Notes: a model not told the origin generated them from the letters alone. A stretch of DNA of 64,000 nucleotides from an uncultured Methanomassiliicoccus sp. (GCA_905202485.1 CAJKRY010000002.1:62001-126000); one strand, 5' to 3'; numbered from the stretch's first letter, positions 52,805-61,003 are shown. Program-made: numbers and translations.

Positions 52805-54013
52805 ATGAATGATGAGCAGTTAGAGGAAGTTGTCAAGGAGCTGAATGAAAAAATAGAGGTCCTTGAAACAAAAAATAACGATATGATTAATGACCTTCAG
52901 AAAGTGGAGAGCGAACGGCGCTATATAGAAAGCGAGCTGTTCAGAACACAGAAAGAGCTCAAACGCATGAAAAGTGAACTGGAACGAATGAAGTCTCCGC
53001 CGCTCATTATCGGGTCTATCAAAGATGTTCTGGTTGACGGGAGAGTCATCGTCAAAAGTTCCACAGGTCCCGACTTTATAGTTACTACCTCAGATTATGT
53101 GCCTCAAGAGGATTTAATTGTAGGTTCAAGAGTCGCTTTGAATAAGCAGACATTAGCTGTGATGAACGTTCTTCCACCTTCACTAGATCCTTTGGTCACT
53201 GGTGCAGAGATTATTGAGAAGCCGGAGCTCTCCTATTCAGAAATAGGCGGTCTTGAAGAACAGATAATGGAAGTCAGAGAAGCCGTTGAAGATCCTCTTC
53301 TGCGCCCTGAATTGTATAAAAAAGTAGGAATAGATCCTCCAAAGGGAGTGCTGCTTGTAGGCCCGCCGGGAACAGGAAAAACCCTGCTCGCCAAGGCTGT
53401 AGCACATCAGACAAATGCTACCTTCATCAGGTTTGTGGGTTCAGAACTTGTGCAGAAATATATCGGAGAAGGGGCCAGGCTTGTCAGGGAATTGTTTGAA
53501 CTGGCAAAGGAAAAGGCCCCCAGCATTGTATTCATCGATGAGCTTGACTCAATAGGCGCAAAGCGTCTGGAGGTGTCTACATCCGGCGATAGGGAGGTTC
53601 AGAGAACTCTCATGCAGCTGCTTTCGGAGCTTGACGGTTTCAACCCTATCGGAGAAGTAAAGATCATCGGCGCAACAAACAGACCAGATATTCTGGATGA
53701 TGCTCTGCTCAGACCGGGAAGGTTCGACCGTATCATCGAAGTTCCTGTGCCAAACTACGACGGCAGGCTGGAGATCCTTAAGATCCACACCAGGAAAATG
53801 AATATGGACGAGGGAATATCTCTTCCGGACATCGCCATGAAAGCCGACGGAGCCACAGGTGCTGAACTGAAAGCCATCTGCACAGAAGCAGGTATGTTTG
53901 CAATCAGAGAAGGCAGAGACTGCGTAATCTCTACCGACTTCGACCATGCAATTTCCAAAATTCTTGATACAGAGGCTGCAAAAATAGTCGAATCAGGCGT
54001 AATGTTCGCCTAA
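52805..54013 (+). CDS. pan: Proteasome-activating nucleotidase (PAN)
   Basis: A 402-residue AAA+ ATPase. It has an N-terminal coiled coil (residues ~1-65), an OB domain, Walker A GPPGTGKTLLAKAVA near residue 185, Walker B IVFIDELDSIG near 240 and the arginine-finger region NRPDILDDALLRPGRFDR. PAN unfolds proteins and feeds them into the 20S proteasome. The C-terminus is VMFA, in which Phe replaces the Tyr of the usual HbYX docking motif. A ggtggaaat ribosome site precedes the ATG. Confidence 0.94.
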   Translation: MNDEQLEEVVKELNEKIEVLETKNNDMINDLQKVESERRYIESELFRTQKELKRMKSELERMKSPPLIIGSIKDVLVDGRVIVKSSTGPDFIVTTSDYVPQEDLIVGSRVALNKQTLAVMNVLPPSLDPLVTGAEIIEKPELSYSEIGGLEEQIMEVREAVEDPLLRPELYKKVGIDPPKGVLLVGPPGTGKTLLAKAVAHQTNATFIRFVGSELVQKYIGEGARLVRELFELAKEKAPSIVFIDELDSIGAKRLEVSTSGDREVQRTLMQLLSELDGFNPIGEVKIIGATNRPDILDDALLRPGRFDRIIEVPVPNYDGRLEILKIHTRKMNMDEGISLPDIAMKADGATGAELKAICTEAGMFAIREGRDCVISTDFDHAISKILDTEAAKIVESGVMFA

Positions 54014-54028
54014 ACCTCTTTTTTTCAT

Positions 54029-54385
54029 TTAGTCAAAATCCAAATGGCTGTTGCTTTTGAATCTTACCACCTGAATGTTTTTCTCTCTCAGTTTTTTAAT
54101 AAGATACGCATCGTTTGTAATGACGTATGCATTCAGGCGCAGTGCAAGCTCGATGACTGCGTAGTCTCCTGCTTCCTCAGTCTTTTCTACATTATAATTA
54201 GAAGCCAGCTTAAGCGCTGCTGCAGCAAATTTATTCTTTGATTTTTTCAGCTCTCCCAGGATCGGGAGCGGCACATATACTTCGCAGTTTCCTAAAAGAG
54301 ACTTGATCTGCGAATCTAAATTAATCGAACGTTCAAAAGGAAGAAGAAGAGCGTTGGTGTCCAACACTACTTTCTGCATAGCCAT
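54029..54385 (-). CDS. PIN-domain RNase (Fcf1/VapC-like)
   Basis: A 118-residue PIN domain. Acidic metal residues are in VLDTNALLLPFE, ILGELKK, DYAVIELALR and ITNDAYLIKKLRE. In archaea this stand-alone gene next to aIF2-gamma resembles the rRNA-processing Fcf1/Utp24-like branch rather than a toxin, and no antitoxin gene is adjacent. It follows aIF2-gamma by one base and belongs to the S6e-aIF2-gamma-PIN operon. ATG at 54385 or 54379. Confidence 0.88.
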   Translation of the reverse strand: MAMQKVVLDTNALLLPFERSINLDSQIKSLLGNCEVYVPLPILGELKKSKNKFAAAALKLASNYNVEKTEEAGDYAVIELALRLNAYVITNDAYLIKKLREKNIQVVRFKSNSHLDFD

Positions 54386-54386
54386 C

Positions 54387-55613
54387 TCATTGAATTATAC
54401 CGTATCCGATCAGGCGCCATTTACCTGAGATACGTCTGGAGATAGCTACACGCTGGTCTTTCTGTGCACACACCGGGATCTTAAGAGTCACTTCTGACTC
54501 GTCTCCGCGCGCACTGGTGACAACTCCTACAGTAGTAGCTGTACCGATACTGAGCATAAGCGGTTCGTTTGTTTTGATGTTTTCAACAACCAAATCATCT
54601 GCAGTACCGACTACCCTTTCAAGAAGGTGGGTTGTCATGGTGAACTTATGCAGCACTGGAGGCAGCGTCCCCGGTTTACCAACTACTCTGCCGGTAAGTC
54701 CGTCAGATTTCGTCAGGGAAGGGTCCAACTTTGTTCCGATGGCAATAAGGCCGCCCTGAGTTGCAGTTTCCACTTCAGAATTTCCAGTATGGAGGGTCTC
54801 AACAGTTGTTGTAATACTCTCCCACACAGTCTTTCCTCCGCCCTGTTCCACTTTTCTGCCTGGGGCTATTTCAATGTCATCACCTATTGACAGGCTTCCC
54901 TGAATCAATGAGCCTCCGATGACACCGCCCTTCAAAGTTTCCGGCGGGGAACCTGGAGTGTTAATATCAAAAGACCTGGCCACGTACATCAACGGAGGTT
55001 TCTCCATATCCATAGGAGGCGTTGGAATATAGGTTTCGATGGTTTCTATGAGCTTGTCAATGTTGACATCGTGGTGTGCAGATACAGGAATTATCGGCGC
55101 GCCTTCAGCGATGGTGCCCTTTACAAAATTCTTGATCTCCATATAGTTCTCTAAAGCTTCTTCCTTAGTCACTATATCGATCTTGTTCTGTACGATAATA
55201 ATCTTATCAACACCGATGATTGACAAAGCCATCAAATGTTCTTTTGTCTGAGGCTGCGGGCAGTGCTCATTCGCTGCAACCAGCAAAAGGGCTCCCTGCA
55301 TCATAGCCGCACCGGATAACATAGTGGCCATAAGAGTCTCGTGGCCCGGTGCATCGACTAATGAAATAGATCTTAAAAATTTGGCTTTTCCTCCGCATCC
55401 AGAGCATTTCTCGGATGCAGAATACTTGCCACATTCTTCACAATAATAGAAGTCTGCGTCAGCATACCCTAAACGTATAGAAATCCCACGCTTAATCTCT
55501 TCAGAGTGGCGGTCTGTCCACTGCCCGCTGAGAGCTTTTGTTAACGTGGTCTTACCATGGTCTACGTGACCAATCATCCCGATGTTGATTTCAGGATGAT
55601 GAGGGTTCTTCAT
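54387..55613 (-). CDS. Translation initiation factor aIF2 gamma subunit
   Basis: A 408-residue GTPase: GMIGHVDHGKTTL (G1), LVDAPGHETLM (G3), VQNKIDIV (G4), and a zinc knuckle YYCEECGKYSASEKCSGCGG between G2 and G3. It carries initiator Met-tRNA to the ribosome as part of heterotrimeric aIF2. Its ATG overlaps the S6e stop as ATGA, so both are coupled. Confidence 0.97.
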   Translation of the reverse strand: MKNPHHPEINIGMIGHVDHGKTTLTKALSGQWTDRHSEEIKRGISIRLGYADADFYYCEECGKYSASEKCSGCGGKAKFLRSISLVDAPGHETLMATMLSGAAMMQGALLLVAANEHCPQPQTKEHLMALSIIGVDKIIIVQNKIDIVTKEEALENYMEIKNFVKGTIAEGAPIIPVSAHHDVNIDKLIETIETYIPTPPMDMEKPPLMYVARSFDINTPGSPPETLKGGVIGGSLIQGSLSIGDDIEIAPGRKVEQGGGKTVWESITTTVETLHTGNSEVETATQGGLIAIGTKLDPSLTKSDGLTGRVVGKPGTLPPVLHKFTMTTHLLERVVGTADDLVVENIKTNEPLMLSIGTATTVGVVTSARGDESEVTLKIPVCAQKDQRVAISRRISGKWRLIGYGIIQ

Positions 55614-56005
55614 TGCTTCTCCTCTTTCTGACTCAGCAGCTCTTCGACAGGTTTGGAGCCAATTCCACTGATGATCATGTTGATCTGGATAGTGTCTGGT
55701 GAAATTGTATTTCCCCTTACCATTTTACGGCGCCTCATCCCCTTATCGGGGGCATTGAAACCGTTACTGTCGGAGAGGAGGATTGCCTTTCTCTTTCCGC
55801 CTGGAAGATCGCTTCTCATGGGTATTCCGTCTTTGTCACTTCCTCCGGAAATTGTCAATTTGTATCCTGGAAGACTAACGAAGATCCCATCTACAACATC
55901 TCCAATTTTCTTACCGATTAGAGAGTTTGCATGATGACCAGAGACATCCATCTGATAGGACTTTCCGGTCTTTACATCGTTAATGACAGCTTTAAACTCA
56001 ACCAT
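55610..56005 (-). CDS. rps6e: Ribosomal protein S6e
   Basis: A 131-residue small-subunit protein. It contains the S6e core VINDVKTGKSYQMDVSGHHA, GLPGYKLTISGGSDKDGIPM-like turn at 55810-55870 and RMRRRKMVRGNTIS-type basic segment. The first gene of a translation operon with aIF2-gamma. It lacks the phosphorylated C-terminal extension of eukaryotic S6, as usual in archaea. Confidence 0.95.
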   Translation of the reverse strand: MVEFKAVINDVKTGKSYQMDVSGHHANSLIGKKIGDVVDGIFVSLPGYKLTISGGSDKDGIPMRSDLPGGKRKAILLSDSNGFNAPDKGMRRRKMVRGNTISPDTIQINMIISGIGSKPVEELLSQKEEKQ

Positions 56006-56145
56006 CTAAACACCTTATGAATGGAGGACTTAATGACAACAGAGATATAAAGCTTATTACAGTGGAAACTTCAAAACAATGCCTGCTGTCAGCGAGACAG
56101 GAGAGAAAAGATTTACAAGCTTAAGGATATGTGGTTGCAGATTGG

Positions 56146-56952
56146 ATGCCTTTGAATCAAGAGCCGTTTACATTCGAAGATCTCACCGAAATTTGCCGGC
56201 GGGAACAGAAGTCGAAATACCCTGTAGAGGTACGTCCAGACTTTTATCTGGCCGTCAGAGAATGCAGGGACAGGCTCAAAAAGGAGATTGAGAGAGAGTT
56301 TTCCATAGACCAGTACTCTCTGAAAGCAAAACTGGCATCCAACCAGCTGATTAAGTTTCAGGAGAAGTCACAGCAGGTCTTTGAATTCAGATTTGCTAAG
56401 ATCCAGTCAATGGGCCTGAGAGCAGCTCTGGGAAACAGAGTCGACCTGAGAAAGCTCACTCCTGAAGAGCTTGAGTTTTTCAATTTAATAGTAGAAATCA
56501 TAAGCAGCAAAAAATCAATGCTGATCGGCGGGGAATTTACTTCAACAAGGACTATTGACAACTATGTTGCTCCGGTGAAAAAAGAACCTCCTGTTCAGGA
56601 AGTTCCTAAACCTGAAGTGATTCCTGAGCCGGAGGTTATTCCTGACGAGGAGGAAGTTCTTCCGCCTGAAGAAGAACCGTTTATTGAAGAAGCGGAGCCT
56701 GAAGAGTTTGTACCTGAAGAAGTGGATTCAAATTCGGACGGACCCACCATAGAAAGTGCTGAAGAGGAAGTTTCTGAAGAACTGCCTCAGTCTGATCGTG
56801 TTCTGGTGAGAATCTTAGCAGACATTCCTGAAATTGCAGGCAGCGACCGCAATTTCAGACTGAAAAAAGAAGATATTGTAACTCTCCCGCTGCCTATAGC
56901 CAAGATACTGATAAAGCAGAATGCAGCCAAGCAGATTGATATCAGGTTATAA
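56146..56952 (+). CDS. GINS complex subunit (Gins51/Gins15) with acidic linker
   Basis: A replication factor of about 268 residues. The N-terminal A domain contains FTFEDLTEICRREQKSKYP and RPDFYLAVRECRDRL. Residues ~145-215 are a long Glu/Pro-rich linker with repeated PEVIPEPE-like units, then a small C-terminal B domain (VLVRILADIPEIAGSDRNF). GINS bridges MCM and the primase-polymerase machinery. The ATG at 56146 is likely; a GTG at 56131 is possible. The end overlaps the MBL gene by six bases. Confidence 0.85.
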   Translation: MPLNQEPFTFEDLTEICRREQKSKYPVEVRPDFYLAVRECRDRLKKEIEREFSIDQYSLKAKLASNQLIKFQEKSQQVFEFRFAKIQSMGLRAALGNRVDLRKLTPEELEFFNLIVEIISSKKSMLIGGEFTSTRTIDNYVAPVKKEPPVQEVPKPEVIPEPEVIPDEEEVLPPEEEPFIEEAEPEEFVPEEVDSNSDGPTIESAEEEVSEELPQSDRVLVRILADIPEIAGSDRNFRLKKEDIVTLPLPIAKILIKQNAAKQIDIRL

Positions 56953-57720
56953 TGTAATTGTTCTGGTGTCACCCGGCATACGCAGGCAGTCCACTTTGTC
57001 ATCGCGGCAGCCTAATAAGCTGGAGACTGTGTGGATTGCCAGGTCGGGAATGTTATTGTTTTTGCTCAAGTGAGCAAGAAATACCTTTTTGTCTCCATAA
57101 CCGGAAGCCCAGAGAGCATGAGCACAGTCAATGTTTGAAAGGTGTCCTCTGTCAGACCTTATGAGCCTCTTCAGCATTATCGGGTAGGGACCGTTGTCCA
57201 GCATCCTCAAGTCATGATTCGCTTCGATAACTGCAAAGTCTGATTCTCCTAGTGCATCAAACACATCATTGTTTACTTTTCCCAGATCTGTTGCCAGCAG
57301 GAATTTGTTTTTTTCAGTAGAGATGAAAAATGCATTGGGGTCGACGGCATGATGCGTAATTGGAAGCGGCTTTATTTTCAGATGACCGATACTGAATTCC
57401 TCAAGCGTGTTGAAAAGAATCTTGTTTTCCACTTCTCCGATTTCTGAAGCAGCCAGTGTTGAAGGGTTGCAGCATATCGGAATATTGTATCTTCTGGAAA
57501 GCACGCCGGCGCCGCGGACGTGATCCACGTGTTCATGGGTCAGCAGAAGAGCATTGATTTGTTTCGGGTCAATTCCGGCAGATTTTATCAGACCTGTCAA
57601 CTGTTTCCCAGATAAGCCTGCATCAATCAGAATGGTAATGTCTTCTGAACATACTGCCGTGCAGTTTCCATCACTGCCGCTAGCCAAAACATGCACTTCA
57701 AAACTCACGCCTAACCTCAT
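56947..57720 (-). CDS. MBL-fold metallohydrolase (YycJ/WalJ-like)
   Basis: A protein of about 257 residues with FEVHVLASGSDGNC, LLTHEHVDHVRG (HxHxDH), ITHHAVDP and a later VIEANHDLRML. It belongs to the YycJ-like branch of metallo-beta-lactamase-fold hydrolases, whose bacterial members are 5-prime exonucleases or nucleotide-acting enzymes. The archaeal role is unclear. Start at 57720 (MRLGVSFEV) or the GTG at 57708; the longer frame to 57780 lacks homology. Confidence 0.85.
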   Translation of the reverse strand: MRLGVSFEVHVLASGSDGNCTAVCSEDITILIDAGLSGKQLTGLIKSAGIDPKQINALLLTHEHVDHVRGAGVLSRRYNIPICCNPSTLAASEIGEVENKILFNTLEEFSIGHLKIKPLPITHHAVDPNAFFISTEKNKFLLATDLGKVNNDVFDALGESDFAVIEANHDLRMLDNGPYPIMLKRLIRSDRGHLSNIDCAHALWASGYGDKKVFLAHLSKNNNIPDLAIHTVSSLLGCRDDKVDCLRMPGDTRTITL

Positions 57721-57862
57721 GCCTTCAGAGTGACATTTATAGAAAAAACTAACGGTCATTATATTCAATTGGTTAATCAATAAAAATGATATAATTAGCT
57801 AAAAATCTGCTGTCTTGTTCGAAAGACTTATGTAGACCTACCTTATTCGCCACTCTTACACG

Positions 57863-57936
57863 GGGCTCGTAGCTCAGCTAGGTAGAGCAATCGGCTCTTA
57901 ACCGATGGGCCGAGGGTTCGAATCCCTCCGAGCCCG
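57863..57936 (+). tRNA. tRNA-Lys(CTT)
   Basis: Seven-pair acceptor stem GGGCTCG/CGAGCCC, a normal D arm, the anticodon arm ATCGG-CTCTTAA-CCGAT with anticodon CTT, and the T arm GAGGG-TTCGAAT-CCCTC. There is no intron and CCA is not encoded. A T run at 57942-57950 just downstream is a likely terminator. Confidence 0.95.
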
Positions 57937-57950
57937 CCTCGCTTTTTTTA

Positions 57951-58377
57951 TATCTGGCTTGACGGCGAAATAGAAAATTTTATAAGTGACTTTGAAAAAC
58001 TAAATTTTTCCCAGTCTGATGATTTACAGCATAGCGAGGGCTCTCAATGATCTTTTGCTTCTATTTTTTATACCTCGTGCATCAGATAAGGTTGAGTCTC
58101 ATTAAGAAATACTTGAAGAAAAGGAGATGTACTTTATTCCACATCGATGCGATCCATATGCTTGCACAATTTTCAACTCTTTCAAATACCGCCTCTGTAG
58201 AAAAGAACGTATTGATTTGGCCATTTTGCTTTAAGATAATTTAGAGAGTGAGTCATTCAAGCAGCATATATCATTTTACAGCATTTGAATAAAACAAGAA
58301 GAGATGTAAAATATGAATGATTTTTTCAGAAAAGATGAAAGAAAGAGTAAAGCTGTTGTCTTAATTCAACTTCAATT
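57951..58377. other. AT-rich spacer after tRNA-Lys without a convincing gene
   Basis: About 430 bases with long A/T runs. A 65-codon open frame at 58047-58244 has no promoter, ribosome site or protein-like composition and is not called. It opens the loosely coded island that reaches to 60.1 kb and contrasts with the tight packing elsewhere. Confidence 0.5.
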
Positions 58378-58557
58378 TCATTCTTTTAATTTCTCTTTCA
58401 ACTCTTCACATCTTTCCATTTCGTCAGCATACCTTCTCAATGTATAACAAATACAGTCATCTCTGCTGTCAAACCATCCACTTTCTATTAGCTTATCTAA
58501 TCTCTGCAGTATAATGCTTGGAAGCTTTACTTTGATCTCTTCTTGTTTTACAGTCAT
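58378..58557 (-). CDS. Ribbon-helix-helix protein (59 residues)
   Basis: A small gene read by hand: MTVKQEEIKVKLPSIILQRL, then DKLIESGWFDSRDDCICYTL and a charged coiled-coil tail (ERCEELKEKLKE). The layout beta strand (IKVKLP), helix A, a turn with a SGWFDSRDD motif and helix B is that of MetJ/Arc-type ribbon-helix-helix DNA-binding proteins. It is divergent from the next ribbon-helix-helix gene, with about 100 bases between them, as for self-regulating pairs. No toxin gene accompanies it. Confidence 0.75.
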   Translation of the reverse strand: MTVKQEEIKVKLPSIILQRLDKLIESGWFDSRDDCICYTLRRYADEMERCEELKEKLKE

Positions 58558-58663
58558 AATCTATTATTTGTATCATACCAGTTATAAGTTCCGTATAGAT
58601 ATCTAAACTAATGTAAATATAAGCATATATTTAGTTATAAGATGTCCAAACATAATGCAGTAT

Positions 58664-58870
58664 ATGCCTCGTAGCGTTCCATCTAAGACACCTTTGAAGG
58701 TTCTAATACAAACAGACCTCGTTAATGAAATGGATGAGATAATCAAGGAAGAAGCATTCAATGGAAGAACTGATCTGATAATCTATCTAGTTAGAGAATA
58801 TGTAGAAAAACACAAGCATCAAAAATGCATATCTCAAGAGTATCAGGTTTATTGTAAAAAGCAGAAATAA
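58664..58870 (+). CDS. Ribbon-helix-helix protein
   Basis: A protein of 68 residues (71 if the ATG at 58655 is used). It has a strand (PLKVLIQTD), helix A (LVNEMDEIIKEE), the turn AFNGRTD and helix B (LIIYLVREYVEKH), then a tail ending YCKKQK. It resembles the minus-strand protein at 59608-59820 through the FNGR turn, the HxKCI segment and the KKQK end. A tatatttagttataa promoter element lies about 25 bases upstream, so the mRNA is nearly leaderless. Confidence 0.78.
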   Translation: MPRSVPSKTPLKVLIQTDLVNEMDEIIKEEAFNGRTDLIIYLVREYVEKHKHQKCISQEYQVYCKKQK

Positions 58871-58882
58871 ATTCAGATCGCA

Positions 58883-59042
58883 TTATATTGTGAATTTTCT
58901 ACGAAGATGATCGTCAGATCGACAGTCATCTTTTTGAAGAGCTTTCTGCATCTCGGTGAAAGATGAGTCGTTGGATATCTCCTTTAATTCATCAATAAGC
59001 TTTTGACGAGACTCTTCTAATTCTTTGTATGCATCTATGATT
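58883..59042 (-). pseudogene. Possible small coiled-coil gene lacking a normal start codon
   Basis: An open frame of about 52 codons (IIDAYKELEESRQKLIDELK, then EISNDSSFTEMQKALQKDDC and a basic end). It looks like a charged helical protein and has an AAAAGGAG ribosome site in the right place, but the codons after it are ATC and ATA, not ATG, GTG or TTG. It may be a decayed gene or use a rare start. Low confidence. Confidence 0.3.
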
Positions 59043-59191
59043 CTGACTCCTTTTAGATTAACTGATTAACAGCACTCTGCCATATAATCAGAAACCATAT
59101 CACATGAAACACTTTACCCGCAATTAAGGTATTTATTAATTAAGTAGACTTCACTTAATATTATCTGGATAGATTTGCACAGAACACAACA

Positions 59192-59314
59192 ATGAGAAAG
59201 TTCACAATATTTGATATAGCGCTGCATTCGGTACAGCAATTTTTCTTAGAAAGTATTGATAAAAATCTGATAGGTGAAATGATTTTAATGAGTGCATCTG
59301 CTGAATACGATTGA
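59192..59314 (+). CDS. Very small hypothetical ORF (40 residues)
   Basis: MRKFTIFDIALHSVQQFFLE and 20 more residues, preceded by a TATA-like cttaatatta about 35 bases upstream. It overlaps the next open frame by four bases (TTGA), and together they look like either a coupled pair or one gene broken by a frameshift. I do not recognise it. Confidence 0.3.
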   Translation: MRKFTIFDIALHSVQQFFLESIDKNLIGEMILMSASAEYD

Positions 59315-59559
59315 AAGAAATTTGCAAGGCATCAGTACATGAATATGTGAAGAAATGGCATGCGTTTATTGATGAGTGTTTTTTAAGTGAAGGTGGATTG
59401 ACATCGTTCGATAAATATTACCAGTTGCCATTTCTTCATGCCTTTAATATCATCTATAACTTACTGTCTTCGTTACTCCAGAGTTCCATAGGTGGTATAC
59501 TGCGTATTATTATACAGCAGCCAGGTATTTACATGCCGGAAAAACAGCAGTTTGAGTGA
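59311..59559 (+). pseudogene. Hypothetical ORF, possible second half of a broken gene
   Basis: An 82-codon frame from a TTG, with protein-like composition at first (EICKASVHEYVKKWHAFIDE) and a hydrophobic middle (FNIIYNLLSSLLQSSIGGIL). No family is recognised. Because it starts exactly where the 40-residue frame stops and has no ribosome site of its own, it could be the remainder of a frameshifted gene. Confidence 0.3.
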
Positions 59560-59607
59560 AGATGAGATGTCCGGCAACCTCTTATCTGCACTCGGGCTTA
59601 GTTATGC

Positions 59608-59820
59608 CTATTGTTTTTGTTTTTTAGAGTTTAAAAGAACCATCTCATCACGTATGCATTTGTAATGGTCCTGATCTGCAAAGTAGTACCTCATGCAGTA
59701 ATTGGCAAAATCTCCTCGCCCGTTAAAACCCTCACTGGTTACTTCTTTGTCGATCTTGTCCAAAAATTCTTTGGAAACGCTTGACTTGACCGGATACTTT
59801 TTTGATACGTGGCGTGTCAT
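59608..59820 (-). CDS. Ribbon-helix-helix protein
   Basis: A 70-residue protein: strand (KYPVKSSV), helix A (SKEFLDKIDKEVTSE), turn GFNGRGD, helix B (FANYCMRYYFADQ) and a tail ending NSKKQKQ. It is a clear relative of the protein at 58664-58870. A TATATTTTTA element about 25 bases before the ATG predicts a leaderless mRNA. It ends in TAG, followed one codon later by TAA. Confidence 0.78.
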   Translation of the reverse strand: MTRHVSKKYPVKSSVSKEFLDKIDKEVTSEGFNGRGDFANYCMRYYFADQDHYKCIRDEMVLLNSKKQKQ

Positions 59821-59891
59821 AAACGTATGAATAAAACTTTAAAAATATATTGAATGAGTTACTTGTAAGTAACCTGCGTGGTATTTTATAT

Positions 59892-60050
59892 TTAAACTGT
59901 TGGCGCAGAAATTTTATTCACATTATCAAAATAATAACGGATGATAAAGATCGCTGCCTCTTCTCTTGAATCGTAACCGTTTACCTTTACTTCTTCATCA
60001 AGTTTAGAAATCAGCTGGTCTGGAAGATCCAAGACGATTTTGGTTTTGTT
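59892..60050 (-). CDS. Ribbon-helix-helix protein
   Basis: A 52-residue protein starting MNKTKIVLDLPDQLISKLDE, then the turn NGYDSREEA and helix B AIFIIRYYFDN. This is a textbook ribbon-helix-helix: alternating strand IVLDLP followed by two helices. The frame opens at 60101, but the first 17 residues do not fit the fold. It is divergent from the GPN GTPase and may control itself or its neighbour. Confidence 0.78.
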   Translation of the reverse strand, partial: NKTKIVLDLPDQLISKLDEEVKVNGYDSREEAAIFIIRYYFDNVNKISAPTV

Positions 60051-60179
60051 CATAGTAGCATCATGGCAGCTCGCTGTTAAAATCCCTATCGGAACCTGCA
60101 TGGCAGCCAGCGGTTCGATGTGTACTCTGAACGACGGTAGAAAGATATTTGATCTTCAGGAATGATTAGCGTCCTGCTT

Positions 60180-60938
60180 ATGAATTATTTATATTTTACA
60201 GGAACAGCTGGCAGCGGAAAAAGCTCGCTGGTACATGCATACCAGGAATGGCTGGACAACATAGGTCTGGAATCAATTATAGTCAATTTGGATCCTGGTG
60301 CTGATTATCTGCCGTATGATGCCGACGTTGACATTAGAGACTGGGTAAACCTCAGCGAGGTAATGGAAGATTATTCTCTGGGTCCCAATGGGGCTCAGAT
60401 TGCCGCCGCAGACCTGATGGCTGTCAACATCAAAGAGTGGGGTCCGACGGTCAAAGAAATGGGGGCAAAGTTTGCTTTGGTTGATACCCCAGGCCAGATG
60501 GAGCTGTTTGCCTTCAGGCAGTCGTCTACAGCCATCATTGAAGAGCTGGGCCGGGAGTCGGGATTTTTACTGTTCCTTTCAGATCCGATGCTGGCTAAAA
60601 GCCCCAACGGTTTTGTATCAGATATGATGCTCTGCGCCATCACCCAGTTCAGGTTCTCGATTCCCATTCTAAACATACTTTCAAAGTCGGATATTCTCAG
60701 CGATGATATTCTGACAGAAATGGAGACTTGGGCTAAGGACCCGTATGCTCTTTACAATGCCCTCACCGACGGCAACATCGACTCTCAGTCTGTGATGAAT
60801 ATTGAATTCCTCAAGGCCATGGAATCGATAGGCATGTACCGCGAGCTTACCCCGGTGTCGGCAGAAAACGGTACAGGCATGGAAGACATTTACAACGCCG
60901 TTCAGCAGTACTTTGAAGGCGGCGAAGACGCGGAATGA
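60180..60938 (+). CDS. GPN-loop GTPase (XAB1/Gpn-like)
   Basis: A protein of about 252 residues with P-loop FTGTAGSGKSSLVHAY, the hallmark GPN in YSLGPNGAQIAAADLM, the G3 region LVDTPGQMELFAF and G4 ILSKSDIL. Archaeal GPN GTPases are dimeric and related to eukaryotic factors that assemble RNA polymerase II; the archaeal role is open. The start MNYLYFTG at 60180 fits the family and a tatttg element about 30 bases upstream. An ATG at 60162 would add six residues. Confidence 0.9.
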   Translation: MNYLYFTGTAGSGKSSLVHAYQEWLDNIGLESIIVNLDPGADYLPYDADVDIRDWVNLSEVMEDYSLGPNGAQIAAADLMAVNIKEWGPTVKEMGAKFALVDTPGQMELFAFRQSSTAIIEELGRESGFLLFLSDPMLAKSPNGFVSDMMLCAITQFRFSIPILNILSKSDILSDDILTEMETWAKDPYALYNALTDGNIDSQSVMNIEFLKAMESIGMYRELTPVSAENGTGMEDIYNAVQQYFEGGEDAE

Positions 60939-60947
60939 TTTTTTTAT

Positions 60948-60969
60948 GTTGGATGCACATGCATCCAAC
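60948..60969 (+). terminator. Perfect-stem terminator after the GPN GTPase gene
   Basis: GTTGGATGCA, two bases (CA), TGCATCCAAC: ten complementary bases on each arm, followed by tctttttaattt. In RNA the inner pairs would open to make a loop. The U run makes it a strong intrinsic-type terminator, ten bases after the stop codon. Confidence 0.7.
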
Positions 60970-61003
60970 TCTTTTTAATTTCAGTTCTCAGGACCAGCTG
61001 AAT

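Noticed and set aside
58047..58244. 65-codon open frame in the spacer after tRNA-Lys
   Set aside because: No promoter or ribosome site, and the sequence does not look like a protein family; long open frames are expected by chance here.
59608..60050. Toxin-antitoxin system
   Set aside because: The ribbon-helix-helix proteins could be antitoxins, but no RelE-, MazF- or PIN-type toxin gene is next to them. The PIN gene at 54029 is 5 kb away in a translation operon.
57863..60161. Integrated element with attachment sites at tRNA-Lys
   Set aside because: I looked for a second copy of the tRNA 3-prime end and for an integrase in the island and found neither; only the small regulators remain as a hint.
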